Below are positions 1 to 37,904 of a stretch of DNA of 64,000 bases, piece by piece (position 1 is the stretch's first letter; each line of letters starts with the position of its first letter). The position numbers and the translations under genes were made by a program. This DNA comes from Sipunculus nudus (Eukaryota; Annelida; Sipuncula; Golfingiida; Sipunculidae). Where the stretch lies: NCBI GenBank assembly GCA_026874595.1, contig CM049306.1, forward strand, positions 109,529,642 to 109,593,641, written 5' to 3'. The notes under the pieces were generated by a model, which had not been told where the DNA came from, did not search any database, and was given only the letters and a program-made list of their open reading frames with translations.

Positions 1-130
1 CTGGACTTGTGAACACAAGGTTGTAGGTTCACGTCCCGTTCTGACCGCCCTCTGCACTAAGACTCCCAGCAAAAGTCTTTACCTCAAGGATGCACTTTCT
101 CAACCCAGGAGTAAATGGTATCTGGTCATA
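1..130 (+). repeat. tRNA-derived SINE, 3' part (cut by window edge)
   Basis: Positions 26-36 read GGTTCACGTCC, a close match to the Pol III B box and tRNA T-arm. A tail follows containing 'tctttacctcaa' and 'ctcaacccaggagtaaatgg', which resembles the conserved body of invertebrate tRNA-derived SINEs. The 5' tRNA half, including the A box, would lie left of the window. The family name is not determined. The B box is seen directly; SINE membership is inferred from layout. Confidence 0.55.
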
Positions 131-439
131 GGAGGCAGGGAAATGTAGAAGGAATCCTAGGACTTGTTATGGCTGATTGGGTTGTATGCTCCCAAGCGAG
201 TTGAGCTACAAGAATTAAAAGGCCAGAAAGACCAGGAAGGCAAAGGGTAAAGTCGGATGAGACTGACAACGCTGGTGATTTCAGACTATAACCCATATCT
301 CTACATTTAAATACCGTGTCCACTGGATTATTTATCTAATTCAAAATTTCATTAGGCTGATTTTTTTTTTAAATCTTTGGGTCCCTGTTATTGAATTGTC
401 AATGCCCTTTCTTAAGAATCAAGTGATTTTTTTTAACTC

Positions 440-2720
440 TATAATGCAAACCGCTGGACCTGGAATCTTCTAACTTTACATGCAGAGAGGTTCATGAAAA
501 ATCTCCTTCGAAACCTGGATTTAGGTCTCTGTTACCCATATTCTTCAAGCTATGGCGCTCTGAAGTACCCCCCCAGAATAATGAAAAATTTGATACAAAA
601 GCTCAAGTATCTTAACAACTTACACATTGATCACCGTGCACAGATATTGATCATGGAGTGTTGCAACAATTTCTGCAGACTGGTGGCGCCTCCTCCTTAT
701 TTCGACTTTTTAAGATTTTTTTTCTCTATTTTTGAGACCTTTAAAGATGCGGCCATCTGTTAACAGGGCACAAATCGTAACTGCTGGACCTTGAATCTTC
801 TAACTTTACATTCAAAGAGGTCCATTAATAGTCTCCATGGAATCCTGGAATTAGGTCTCTGATCCCATATTCTTCAAGCTATGGGGCTCCGAAGTACCCC
901 CCCCCCAAGAATAATGAAAAATTTGGTACAAAAGCTCAAGTACCTGACAACTTATGCATTGATCACCATGATTCTTTGAATGGATATTTGTCATGGAATG
1001 TTTCATCAGTTTATGCAGACTAATGGCGCCACCTGTATTTTTTTTTACTTTTAACTATATTCTCTATTTTTGAGACCTTTAAGAGGTGTGGTCATCTGTT
1101 AAAAGGGCACAAATTGTAACAGCTGGACCTGGAATCTACTAACTTTACATCCTGAGAGATCCATTAAAAGTCTCCTTGGAAACCTGAAATTAGGTCTCTG
1201 TTACCCATATTCTTCAAGCTAGCGGGCTCCAAAATACCCCCTCCCCAGAATAATGAAAAATTTGATACAAAAGCTCAAGTATCTGAACAACTAATGCATT
1301 GATCACCATGATTCTATGCATGGATATTATTCATGGAGTGTTTCATCAGTTTCTGCAGACTGGTGGCGCCACCTGTATTTTTTTAAAATTTTTACCATTT
1401 TTTTCTCTATTTTTGAGACCTTTAAAGATGGTGTCATCTGTTAACAGGGCACAGATCATAACCGCTTGACCTGGAATCTTCTAAATTTACATCCTGAGAG
1501 GTCCATGAAAAGTTTCCGTGGAAACCTGGAATTAGGTCTCTGTTACCCATATTCTTCAAACTATGGGGTTCCGACGTAACCCCAGAATAATAAAAAATTT
1601 GATACAAAAGCTCAAGTATCTTAACAACTAATGCATTGATCACCATGATTCTTTGCATGGATATTAATCATGGAGTGTTTCATCAGTTTCACCGCTTGAC
1701 CTGGAATCTTCTAAATTTACATCTAGAGAGGTCCATGAAAAGTCTCCATGGAAACCCGATGTACCCCCCCCCCCCTGAGAAAAATGAAAAATTTGATACA
1801 AAAGCTCAAGTATCTGAACAACTTATGTATTGATCACCATGATTCTTTGCATGGATATTGATCATGGAGTGTTTCATCAGTTTCTGCAGACTGGTGGCAC
1901 CACCTGTATTTTTTTTTTTATTTTTTACTATTTTTTTCTCTGTTTTTGAGACCTTTAAAGATGTGGCCATCTGTTAATAGGGCACAAATCGTAACCGCTG
2001 GACCTGGAATCTTCTTACTTCACATGCAGAGAGGTCCATGAAAAGTCTCCATGGAAACCTGGAATTAGGTCTCTGTTACCCATATTATTTAAGTTTTGGG
2101 GCTCCGAAGTACCCCCCCCCTAGAATAATGAAAATTTGATACAAAAGCTCAAGTATCTTAACAACTAATGCATTGATCACCATGATTCTCTGCATGGATA
2201 TTTGTCATGGAATGTTTCATTAGTTTCTGCAGACTGATGGCACCACCTGTATTTTTTTTTTTTTTTTTACCATTTTTTTTCTTCGTTTTTGAGCCAAAGC
2301 AGGGCACAAATCATAACCATTGGACCTGGATTCTTCTTACTTTAAATCCAGGGAGGTCCATGAGAAGTCTCCTTGGAAACATGAAATTAGGTCTCTGTTA
2401 CCCATATTTTCTGAGCTATGGGGCTTATAAGCACCCCTCAGAATGATTGAAAATTTGATACCAAAGTAGGGCACATATCATAACCATTTGGCCAAGAAAC
2501 TTCTAACTTGACATCCTGAGAGTTCCTCAAAAGTTCTCCCCAGAAACTGAAATTCGGTCGCTGTGACCTATATTTCCAGAGTTTTGGGGTATGTTTGAGC
2601 ACCCTAGAAATAATGCAAAATACACAAAAATTGCCAGATTCCTCATAGAGGCTGGACATTATCTTAATTAGTTGCCTGTGCAAGGACATATTGTCAACAT
2701 GTCAGTCGGCTGAGCGTCAT
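440..2720. repeat. Tandem array of ~330 bp units (about 8, some truncated)
   Basis: A phrase like 'gctggacctggaatcttcta' recurs near 453, 783, 1121, 1462, 1692, 1995, 2317 and 2485. Spacing is about 330-340 bp in the best-kept units and shorter (230, 168) where units are cut. Each full unit also carries 'aacagggcaca', a 'gagaggtccat' block, a poly-C/A stretch ('gtaccccccc'), 'acaaaagctcaagtat', and a GGTGGCGCCACCTGT-like palindrome before a T-run. The right edge near 2703-2730 is 'cggctgagcgtcatgacc', which matches the ends of the repeats at 9645 and 51848. Short ORFs inside are not genes. Confidence 0.8.
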
Positions 2721-3317
2721 GACCCATGGGTCACTTTTGAGTTGAAAAATTATTCTAAAAAAAATTAAACTCATGATGTATCAAAAGGGACATTTGGAAA
2801 TGTAAATGTAGTTCTATACATGATTTGAATTTCAGTTCAAGAAAATATCAGAGGGATAAATAAAAGCAGTGTATTCATACAATATCATGTTTATAGTTCT
2901 TAGTATGAGAAGTTTCAACTGGCAGATGTTTTTATCTGAAAAAAAAAAAAGAATAATTAACAACAGGTCTGTAGGAGTGAAATAAAATGTCCACGCTAGA
3001 GATAATAAGTGAGGACTTTTCCTGTCGATATTTAAATATTCACCAGATATAAATAGATACCTGAACCGGACCAAGAGGTTCAACCAAATACTTAGATACA
3101 TGACTCACACCAAGAGGTGTTACGGGACATGGCGCCATCTGGGATTGAAAATGGATACTAAATTAAGATCTGACTGGTTGTGTGACCTCTTTTCTATTTA
3201 TGCGTGTCCGCAATGGAAAACAAAATAAACACGGAGACCAGTCTACTTATTTGTTGTCCTCATTCATTTTTCGGGCCATTAGTGTCGGTAATTTATCGAT
3301 CTTATATTGCGGAGCGA

Positions 3318-16128
<12,811 letters not shown>

Positions 16129-18120
16129 GTTGCCATGTTCAATGTGTCCCTATTTCATGAAAGTGACTGCCAGGCTGGAAGTAAGATGAAGATAGATGGA
16201 AACAATTAAATACAAAATGGTGTATCACATTTATAGTATCTGTCCTGTTAGAGGGATAAGTTCTTAATAGCTGAGATACCTGTTTAATGGAGAAAAAAAG
16301 ACAAGTTTTTAAACGAGAAGTAAAAGATTTGATAAGGACTGATAGAATTTTGACTGTAAACTAAATAAGTGTTTCTTTAAAAAGATGGTAAAAGAAAATA
16401 CAGTAAAAGAAGTTGTGGTGACTTCATTAAATCCTCCACCAGCTGTGAATGCTTATGATCAAGTCTGTGGTGGTCTGTGGTAGAATGAAAAAAGGACAGA
16501 TCAGGCTTGTACATCTGTAAACTTTTATCATAAACACAGATGAACCTACCCCTAAATACAGGGTGGACCTGGTAACACTTCTGTAATTAAGCAGGTGACA
16601 CAGTAAGGAGATGTAGTGGAACTCAAACTTCTCTGAGACTGCCAGGGTTGACTGTAATAGAAAAGTGGCTGTAACAAAGAGGTGTCCATATGGAGAGGTC
16701 ATTATGTTTTTACCTTTGGAAAAACTCCAAAAATATATCTTATTTTAATGTAATAATTTTGGTAAATGTTACCACTGTGCCTTTCGAGCTTACTTTAGAG
16801 TCAGAAACTGTAAAGTTATATAATTTGAGGTTAAGGGTATACACTGTTTCAAGTAGATAAACAAGTTGACTGCTCATTGATATCACATGTTACCAAAAGG
16901 ATATACATATAAAACAGACATTTGTACAATTATGACAGTGCATTATTTCGAATTTAACATTTGTGTTATGGAGAGCAATGACTATTGAGGTATGTTCATG
17001 AAATGATGAGTAATAGCATATTCTTTATAAGTAACAAAGACATTTTGTATGATCATTAATTCTATCTGTTTTGTCTTGTTATGAATTATCCTCAGGAATG
17101 GACTTAGGAGGAGTCAATTGACAATGAATTGTCACTAACTACACTGACATTTTGTGTTTCTTAACTATAAAACCAGCACAGTGGATAAAATTACAATTAA
17201 GTGTAAACTTGTTTTACCTGTAGTATATTTGTGTTTTAATGTTTTTCTTTAGATTAAGTTCTTCCAGGCTGTTAGGTCACATGTATGATTTACAATGATA
17301 CTTGCATCTGCATTTCTAGGATAAGAAATGGAGAGTTTGTTATGTTTATTTGAGAATTATGCTAAGCGCGGGTATTGCATTATATATGGATTTGTTTCAT
17401 CCAAAAAAACTTACCTTCAGCATTCTTTTTCTTCAATCAACTGATTTATAATTAATGTCATTAAGGACAGGTTGAACAAGAAATGTTTGGATATGTCTTA
17501 TGAATTTATGTATTGTGTATACCTGAAATGTTCTTTGATTTATCCAAGATGGAGCTCATCAGTTATAAAGACAATCAGTCTATTAAAAACCTTGTGTACA
17601 TAAAAATGGCCATGTCTTTAAAAATGTAGAAATGACACAGACAAAGAACTGTACCCTAATACTGCCCTGAGTTGCCTGATTTGGCCATAAAATATTGTCA
17701 GTTGTATAAACATTAATTAGTCACCTTTTACCTTTCAGATTTTTTTTTTAATATAGAGGATGGTGTTGTTAATGACCACACAATTATTGATGAATAATGA
17801 TCTCACAGCCTTCAATGGTATTTTTTGTATATTTGTATGTGATTAGAATGTCTTTTATTCTTATCTAGATTTTAATTTAAGTAGAGAGGAGGACATTCTG
17901 AAGATGATAGATGCTCAAAGGGTTATTTTAATGCGGGTTATTTCTTGATGTCTTATATTGTCTTCTGTTGAAACAGCAGGAGCAGATGACATTTTAGCAT
18001 CCACATATTCTTTGCATCGGTAATTTTAATGCTGTGCCGGTAATTGATGTAATTTTATGTGCAGACTAATGGAATTCTTTATTAACTAGTTTTCAATAAA
18101 TCATATTTTATAAACTGCTT
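16129..18120 (+). other. Probable RPIA 3' untranslated region / downstream flank
   Basis: No coding sequence is seen. An AATAAA at 18095-18100, with T-rich sequence after it, is a candidate poly(A) signal and would give a ~2 kb 3' UTR. No nearer canonical signal was noticed. Transcript extent is inferred. Confidence 0.35.
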
Positions 18121-21100
18121 TATTTCTTGGTATCAGGTGTGTGACTTAACTGAAGTATATTCTCACCCCCATTTCATAACAGACACCTGTTTATTTGTGG
18201 AATCCTTGCATTAACAGGAAAGTACTCGCATGAAATATTGCAGGTCAGTTGGACGAGTCTACTTAATCATATATATTTTAATGTAAAGTACACGGGATTC
18301 TTAGAGTATCTTCACAGTGTCTTAACCTATATTATTTTAAACTTACGCATCAGCTCCACACTTCAATACAATAGGTTTTCTCTCCATTCAACATAAAAAC
18401 AAAGGTATAGGCAAAGAGTATTTCAGTATCAGCCTCTTTCTCAGAATTGACCAGCTAATCGGTTGCAAAATCTTCCCTTGCCTTATGGTGACCTAGAAAT
18501 TACCTGAAAATCCATAAGTAACTTTATGAGGTAGTAGCGAACATGACAATATATGGAAGAGCACCATATTCCTTCTCATGCTCATGTTGTGAGAAAAAGT
18601 CTTGTTTTCCTGGAGACAACCCAACATGAAGCTCAAAGAGATGAGCTTTCTTAACTCGTGACAGTTAGGGAATAAAAAGATCTCATTATATTCAAACTGA
18701 CAGGTCAGGTAAGACCTCTTGAAAATCTGATATATAAAGATATTGTATCATCTCATAACAAGAAGTCATTAGTTTACGTCCTGTTCAGAAGTTGCAATCG
18801 ACGACAGTGAACAAACATTAATTAGGCATTCTAAGCATGAAACGTCAATTTTGATTGAACGAAATGTTATTAAAATTCTTACCTTGATAAAATGTAACAC
18901 ACTCGCCTGTAAAAAAAACATGGTAAATTTATAACATCAACTATTCCAGCTTACCCAATATACTTACTCCGAAGTACAGATGTTTCCCGCAATCCCTGGT
19001 GTTACCGACACAAAATATCGACCAAGTTGCAGGAGAAGGTCACTGACTTAATCCCACAAACACAGCTGAAGAAAATGGAAATTCACTGAATGCTTCAAAG
19101 ACGAGTAGAGGAAAAAAAGAAACGTAAAGCCAAGGTTAAGTAGCACTGGGACAGATCGAAAAGGACAATAGGAGATGAAGACACACTTCCGTATATTTAA
19201 AGATCGATACATAGTTGGAGGCAAAAGCGTACTGAAGTAGCTGCAAACATATAGATAAAACTGAATAAAGGAAGAGGGAAAACAGATGGATTTAAAGACG
19301 GTCATATAGGAAAAGGAATCGCACAGATGGGACTCTGGAACTGAAGGCGTGTGGAGGAAGATGCACTGAGTCGAAATGAAGTGCAAGAAAACATAGCGAG
19401 TAAGCTCATCATGAAAAGAGGGAAAAGGAAACTCGCCGATAAAGTTGAAGACGTACGTTGAAGACCGTGCGCTTTATTTTCTCTCTGTTCACCATGAACA
19501 CCCTCTTTATGTTTACATCAAATTCATCACATTCAGCTCTGTCTGTGCGTTCAGTTGTCCTCTAAGTGTCTTCAGTTGCGCAGTTTCATCTGAACACAGA
19601 GATAGCTTAATACGCGCGTAGTTTGCGAGACACGCAAAGAGTGAGTGGTCATGTCAACCGTTCCGATGGTCTATAAAAAATCTTTGACCATGACAAGCAA
19701 GGTCTAGAAATCATGTTTGAATGATGACCTCGAATTCCAAACGAGATCAATGCAAGGGTATAGGATTATCCTAAATAGCGACCCTAATTTGCATTTAAAA
19801 AAATAAAAATGCAAACTAAACTGTTCTTAATACGGTTTCATAAATTAATCTTTGACCACAAAAAGCAAGGTTAAGATACAATGTATGAACAGTAATTACG
19901 GTTTAGTCTTGAGATATCTGCAGAGGATGTATAATTTAGTCACTGGTTATACTCAAATTTGCAGGTTACAAAGATTGCCCAAGGACGAGTCTCGCAAGAT
20001 CAGATCCCCCATAATACCTTGTATATGTATATAAATCAAAAATACCCCTTACCCGCGGCTCAAATATAAACTATATTGAAACATGGATGATGTTGATCAC
20101 GTTTGATGACGCATTGTCAGATTCAAACAGAAAAGATAGTTTACGACCAACAAGAGGAGAGCTGGTTCCTACCCCAAGAAGATTTAATAAAAAGAGAAAA
20201 TCAAAATATTTTCAACGGATTCCTCAAAATGATCGACATTTGATTGGTCTCTGCAATCGTTTTTGTCCTGTACCTTTCTTCCGAAACAATCACGCTGAAT
20301 GATATACTGAATTCTTTTTTCCTAATTTGGCTAAATAAGCCGTTTTGAAGGTCTCATTGCAGCTTTTGCGATCAATATAAAATATTTCGATTTCCAGAAT
20401 AGAATTAGAATATTTCTTATACTGTGTTTAACAAATGGGTCCGGTGTCTGTGTTTGGTGGCATGCACGTGACCGTAGACTCCGTAAACCGCCCTCTTGTT
20501 ACATCCGGTTTTAACCTAAAATTTTAAACTGGCGAAAAAGGCTTTAGGGTTAAAAACCAATACCTTGAGCTTAAACCTAACAACCGCCCTGCATGTTGAA
20601 ACCAAACGAATGCTGATTAACAATGATAATCAAATAGTTGATATACTAGAACGAGTAATTCAGTTGTAACAATTGTAAAATTTCAGAGAGATTCATCATA
20701 GACATGTGAGGTACTTCATGTACTAGGCTCATTATTCAAGTCACATATTGTTTCTTTTAGACGAGCGGTCATAAATGTATACACCTGAGACGCTTTGAGA
20801 CAATCCAAGACGGCCATGGTCAGATAACGGTTGACTGAGAAGCAAACAGCGGCACATATTCAATGTGTGCACGAATAGCTCAGAATTACCAAGAGGGGTC
20901 GTGTGTGCAAGATCATGTTTACCTGTCCCTTCTCTTAATCTCTTCATACTCTCACACAAGTACCTCTTACCTCGGCAGGGTTATAACATATCATCAACCA
21001 CCCCGTACTGAATACCTGACCCTCTGTTTCAGCACGTCTCAGATTAGGTCACAGTGGATACGGTGTGCATGACCGCTGGACCAAGATTTATATTTTACGG

Positions 21101-22975
21101 TGTGTTACGCGGATTTAGCCATGTGCGCCGCATGGATGATGACCCGTAGTGGACGGGAAGGGATTATCCCCGTTTACCCTGGATTATCAACTCGCCGGAA
21201 AGTTCTCATGGAAACAAACATCAACGTGCCCGGTAAGTGGCGCTTTATTTCTCTCGTTTATCGTTTCTTTAAAATGAAGGAAGTTATTTTTACCCATTGC
21301 TGTTTGTTGGTTTACTATGCAGAAAATCCCTGTAGAACCGATTTTAGCGAAACCTCGCGGCATTAGACCCCATCAGGAAGTGGTCCCGGAAAAAAAGAGC
21401 GGGCCCTTGAGAATTGTTTTACCTTGTTGGAAGTACGCCCTCTGTTGAGTGCCATCTCAGTTACACATACCGAGCATAAATAGGATATGTAGGACAGTCT
21501 TAATAATACTGCAACAAGAGTAAAAGAGAATAGCGAACAGCTAGATAGTTGGTTGAGGTATTATACAGTAAACGGTTACTGTGATTGATTTGATTTGTCT
21601 GTGGTGTTAACACTGGTAGGGTTCTATAAAGATTGTCTATAAGTAACCGTATTCATCGAACAACAATACCATATTTATGCTAAAGGTATTGAAATGTATT
21701 AGATCATGGTACATGTGTGTACTACTTTATTTTAAGAATTATGATGACTACCGCACTGACTCTGGAATCCTTTATAGTTTGTATATTTAATCTATTTATG
21801 TGATTTCTGGATTACTATGCATGCATATGAATGATTTCTATAGACAATTCCTGTCAGGCAAAGTACATATATCATCTCTGTGATTGATGTATGTACTTGT
21901 TTATCCACAGACTGTTAATCAACACCGTAGTGTTGATAAACGGAAAAGACATGCGAGCTAAGGTGGTTGGTTGCCTACATACAGAAGCTGGGCAGTCACT
22001 AGATTATTCTCCTGACTTGCCTGTTGGTTGAATGTGTTTTTTATTGTTCTGGCGGGCTCCCCGCATGATATAAACATGTGGATATTATCAAAACGAACAG
22101 CCTGTTTGTGATGGCATTGTTATTTTCTGTCCTATTTTTTTTATTAAAGTTTCAAGGGATTAATTTTAGTTAATAGACGTCAGGTATCGGAATATAATCC
22201 TTTTAAGCAAGTCACAGTGAAAGCTGACTCAGCATGTATACTTGTCCTCAAAGAATCACGAGTTAAAATATTGATCATTCTGTAAATGTATTTTAAATGT
22301 TCAAAAATCACACTTTTAAGATGACATTAAGGAGAAAAGGTACAAAAAATTAACGTACAAAACATGTTATGTGCGCCAACAAATGGAAGATTTACACCCA
22401 CGCATGCACGCATGCGCACAAACAACTGTACTCCTCACGCGGTTTACTTCTGGTACTGAGTTCGCCTGCGACCAGTGACAAAGTAGGGGCTGCTGACGCT
22501 AGAAAATGATTACTGGCTGTAAGTGTCGGTTCAGCCTCAATCTCAGGAATGCTCCGCATTTGCAAGAGATAACATATTTGTTTGATCAATTCAACCACCA
22601 CCTTCTTTGGCGATGCTCACATTGTCCGCAGGTATACGCCATATCAGGGGTTAGGTAGGCCAAATCAGGACAATTTATAAAATATATACAGTCGTACACA
22701 CGTACATACACATGAATATATACACACGTCTGCGTGCTTGTATTATACATTACGTAATTCTGAATACTATAATCTAATGTAGACACTTGTCTAGGAATAA
22801 GGTACCCGCAGGCATGCATATACGAACAAATTCACCGATCAAACTGTCACCAGTATTCTCCCCCCAAAAACAATTAATTTGATAATAAATGGCAAAGGTT
22901 GCTGATTATCTCCGACGATAAGCCCCAGGCACTTGACAGGACGACTTGTCGGTGTTTACAACCACGGCCGAGAAG
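18121..22975. other. Intergenic region, no gene supported
   Basis: The only ORFs are short, without recognisable domains. A GC-richer stretch at 21065-21235 ends in a good donor-like 'cccg|gtaagt'. It could be an untranslated leader exon of the downstream MAPEG gene, but no matching acceptor was established. No repeat family was confidently identified. Confidence 0.4.
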
Positions 22976-27794
<4,819 letters not shown>

Positions 27795-27886
27795 AATAAC
27801 AGTCAATTATAGTCACTAATTGTAATGATATGAAACTACTTTGTAGAACAAATGTGGTCGGTTTATTTTGTATTTATTATTTAGAA

Positions 27887-27892
27887 AATAAA
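27887..27892 (+). terminator. Poly(A) signal of the MAPEG gene
   Basis: Canonical AATAAA 93 bases past the stop codon, in AT-rich sequence, giving a short 3' UTR. Confidence 0.7.
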
Positions 27893-27984
27893 CCTTCCCC
27901 TTCACGTCGCTTCATAACTTTTACAATTCGTGGTGTTTCACTTCACTGAAAGGAAGGAAATTGCATTAGTTAACCCTACCAGAG

Positions 27985-28260
27985 GCCAGAAGTTCGATCA
28001 CCATTTGTCCGTCCGGCCGTCCATCCGTTGACAGGGCAAAATCGAACTGGGAACTTCTAACTTTATATCTTAGTAGGTCCAAGGTAAATCTCCTTTCATA
28101 AAAAAATAGGTCACACTGACCTATATTTTTCTAGGTACGCAAGTTTTGTGTGTTTTGAGGACTTGCTCCGAGCTCTGTGGCAACAGGTTTGAAAATACTT
28201 GACCCTCAAATCATGCAAAAGTACCTTGTCTATGGACAGATGGCGCTGTTGTTATTAAAT
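27985..28260. repeat. Dispersed repeat fragment, same family as 440-2720
   Basis: Contains 'gtccggccgtccatccgttg', 'acagggc', 'gggaacttctaactttatat', 'aggtccaaggtaaatctcc' and 'gatggcgctgt'. The order of blocks matches one unit of the 440-2720 array. Confidence 0.6.
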
Positions 28261-31897
<3,637 letters not shown>

Positions 31898-33275
31898 AGT
31901 GGAAGTGGATAGACAGAGTGATCAGATTGGAAGTGGATCGACAGAGTGATGAGAGTGGAAGTGGATAGACAGAGTGATCAGAGTTGAAGTGGATCGACAG
32001 AGTGATCACAGTGGAAATGGATGGACAGAGTGATCATAGTGGAAGTTGATCGACAGAGTAGTCACAGTGAAAGTGGATCGACAGAGTGATCACAGTGGAA
32101 GTGGATGGACAGAGTGATCACAGTGGAAGTGGATCGAAAGAGTGATCACAGTGGAAGTGGATGGACAGAGCGATCTCAGTGGAAGTGGGTCGACAGAGTG
32201 ATCAGAGAGGAAGTGGATGGACAGAGTGATCACAGTGGAAGTGGATCGACAGAGTAATCAGAGTTGAAGTGGATGGACAGAGTGATCATAGTGGAAGTGG
32301 GTCGACAGAGTGATCAAAGTTGAAGTGGGTCGACAGAGTGATCACAGTCGAAGTGGATTGACAGAGTGATCACAGTCGAAGTGGATGGACAGAGTGATCA
32401 CAATGGAAGTGGATGGACAGAGTGATCACAGTGGAAGTGGATAGACAGAGTGATCAGAGTTGAAGTGGATGGACAGAGTGATCACAGTCGAAGTGGATTG
32501 ACAGAGTGATCACAGTCGAAGTGGATGGACAGAGTGATCACAATGGAAGTTGATCGATAGAGTGATCACAGTGGTAGTGAATCGACAGAGTGATCAAAGT
32601 GGAAGCGGATGGACAGAGTGATCACAGTGGAAGTAGATGGACAGAGTGATCACAGTGGAAGTGGATGGACAGAGTGATCACAATGGAAGTGGATGGACAG
32701 AGTGATCACAGTGGAAGTGGATAGACAGAGTGATCAGAGTTGAAGTGGATGGACAGAGTGATCACAGTGGAAGTAGATGGACAGAGTGATCAGAGTTGAA
32801 ATGGAAGGACAGAGTGATCACAGTGGAAGTAGATGGACAGAGTGATCACAGTGGAAGTGGATGGACAGAGTGATCACAGTGGTAGTGGATGGACAGAGTG
32901 ATCACAGTGGCAGTGGATAGACAGAGTGATCACAGTGGAAGTGGATGGACAGAGTGATCACGATGGAAGTTGATCGATAGAGTAATCACAGTGGAAGTGG
33001 ATCGACAGAGTGATCATAGTGGAAGTGGATTGACTGAGTGATCACAGTGGAAGTGGATCGACAGAGTGATCACGATGGAAGTGGATCGACAGAGTGATCA
33101 CAGTGGAAGTGGATGGACAGAGTGATCACAGTGGAAGTAGATGTACAGAGCGATCACAGTGGAAGTGGATCGACAGAGTGATCATAATGGAAGTGGATCG
33201 ACAGAGTGATCATAGTGGAAGTGGATGGACAGAGATCTCACAGTGGAAGTGGATGGACAGAGTGATCACAGTGGA
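31898..33275. repeat. 28 bp minisatellite, about 49 copies
   Basis: The unit is close to GTGGATGGACAGAGTGATCA plus CAGTGGAA. Units vary at a few positions (gatcg/gatgg/gatag; cacag/cagag/catag) and nearly all keep TGATCA. Because 28 is not a multiple of three, the ORF within it rotates frames and is not a gene. Confidence 0.95.
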
Positions 33276-36898
<3,623 letters not shown>

Positions 36899-37904
36899 AG
36901 AGGTGCGGACCGTACCGAACCACCTGCTGGTGGTCAGGTCCATCATATATATATGAGCGGCCCGGTCAACCTGTAGGCGGTCCAGTCCAGTAAGTGGACC
37001 GATCCAAGCGGTCCAGTCCATTTATAAAAAAAAAAATATCATTAATTGTAGTTTTTATTCTGCTTTTATTCTACATATTTTCTTTTCTTTTCATGTATTT
37101 GGTAAAATATTTAACAAAACCGAATATTAAACACACACACACACACATACACACAGAAAACCATGTCACAAATGTATTATTACCTAGACGTGAATCCTAA
37201 GATCAGAGTTTGATTTTTAATGACGGATTTAAAATGACAATCTACGAAATCTACTAATTTGACAGCAGTGGGATATTTTGTGTTACTATACGGGGTCTGG
37301 TGGTTAGAATATATATAATGCAGGGTAGGGCGAGCTGATTTAAATAATCTGCATGCTGGGTGGAGATGGCTGCAGGTTGATATTAGCTGTATAGTGAATA
37401 AGTGGTTTAAGTGCGAATTGAAAAAAATAGAATTAAAATAATTAATCTATTGTTAATGGTTAAGGCCTATTTATTTAATGTATAAAAATTGTTATTATTC
37501 TACTTTGATACAAAGGAAAAGCATCAGCATTGTGTAAATCAGAAGGGGACAAAGAGTTTAAGGCTGATCTTTTCACTTCACTCATAAGTCTAATAACAGA
37601 AAATAACCTTTCAATGCTCCTCGAAGACCGAAAATGTAAAATGATACACGTATGTAATAGTACTGCATCTGTCATTGCTTAAAATACATATTCATGTAGC
37701 TATGTAGTCTTTCTTTGGGAGGATTATTACCCCATGTTCATAATAAGATTTGTAGGTTGAAATTAAGTTATCTGTTTAAAACCTTTAAACAAATGCAGAG
37801 TATTCCGGACCGGTTCGGTCCAGGGATAAGTGGTATGGTATTTTGTGTTATCGGTCATGTCCGGTTCAGCCCAAAATTGTACAAGGGGTCCGGTCTGCAC
37901 CTGT
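36899..37904 (-). mobile_element. Probable hAT-type DNA transposon relic
   Basis: The left end near 36899 reads AGGTGCGGACCGTACCGAACC-like sequence; the right end, reverse complemented, reads CAGGTGCAGACCGGACCCC. The inverted termini agree at about 10 of 11 outer bases. Subterminal 'ggtccagtcca' and 'ggaccggttcggtcc' repeats lie at both sides. Between them, on the minus strand at 37475-37675, is a fragment whose SIERLFSVIRLM-x-E-x-KRS segment resembles the C-terminal dimerisation region of hAT transposases. No clean 8 bp target duplication was seen, so it is old. The assignment is tentative. Confidence 0.45.
37475..37675 (-). pseudogene. hAT transposase C-terminal fragment (possible)
   Basis: 66 codons, the middle of which (SIERLFSVIRLMSEVKRSAL) follows the hAT dimerisation pattern of Glu-Arg-x-Phe-Ser followed by basic residues. 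No upstream catalytic part survives in the ~1 kb element. It could be coincidental, but the flanking inverted termini support it. Confidence 0.4.

Noticed and set aside
19048-19386. 112-codon minus-strand ORF rich in Phe, Ser and Cys
   Set aside because: No recognisable motif, repeat or neighbouring exon; such length is expected by chance in this much sequence.
21100-21240. Coding exon ending at a strong donor-like site (cccg|gtaagt)
   Set aside because: The peptide matches nothing I recognise and no partner acceptor could be placed; at most an untranslated leader exon.
31898-33275. CRISPR-like array
   Set aside because: Units are contiguous without unique spacers and the genome is animal; it is a minisatellite. 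The same holds for 50205-50830 and 61535-62860.
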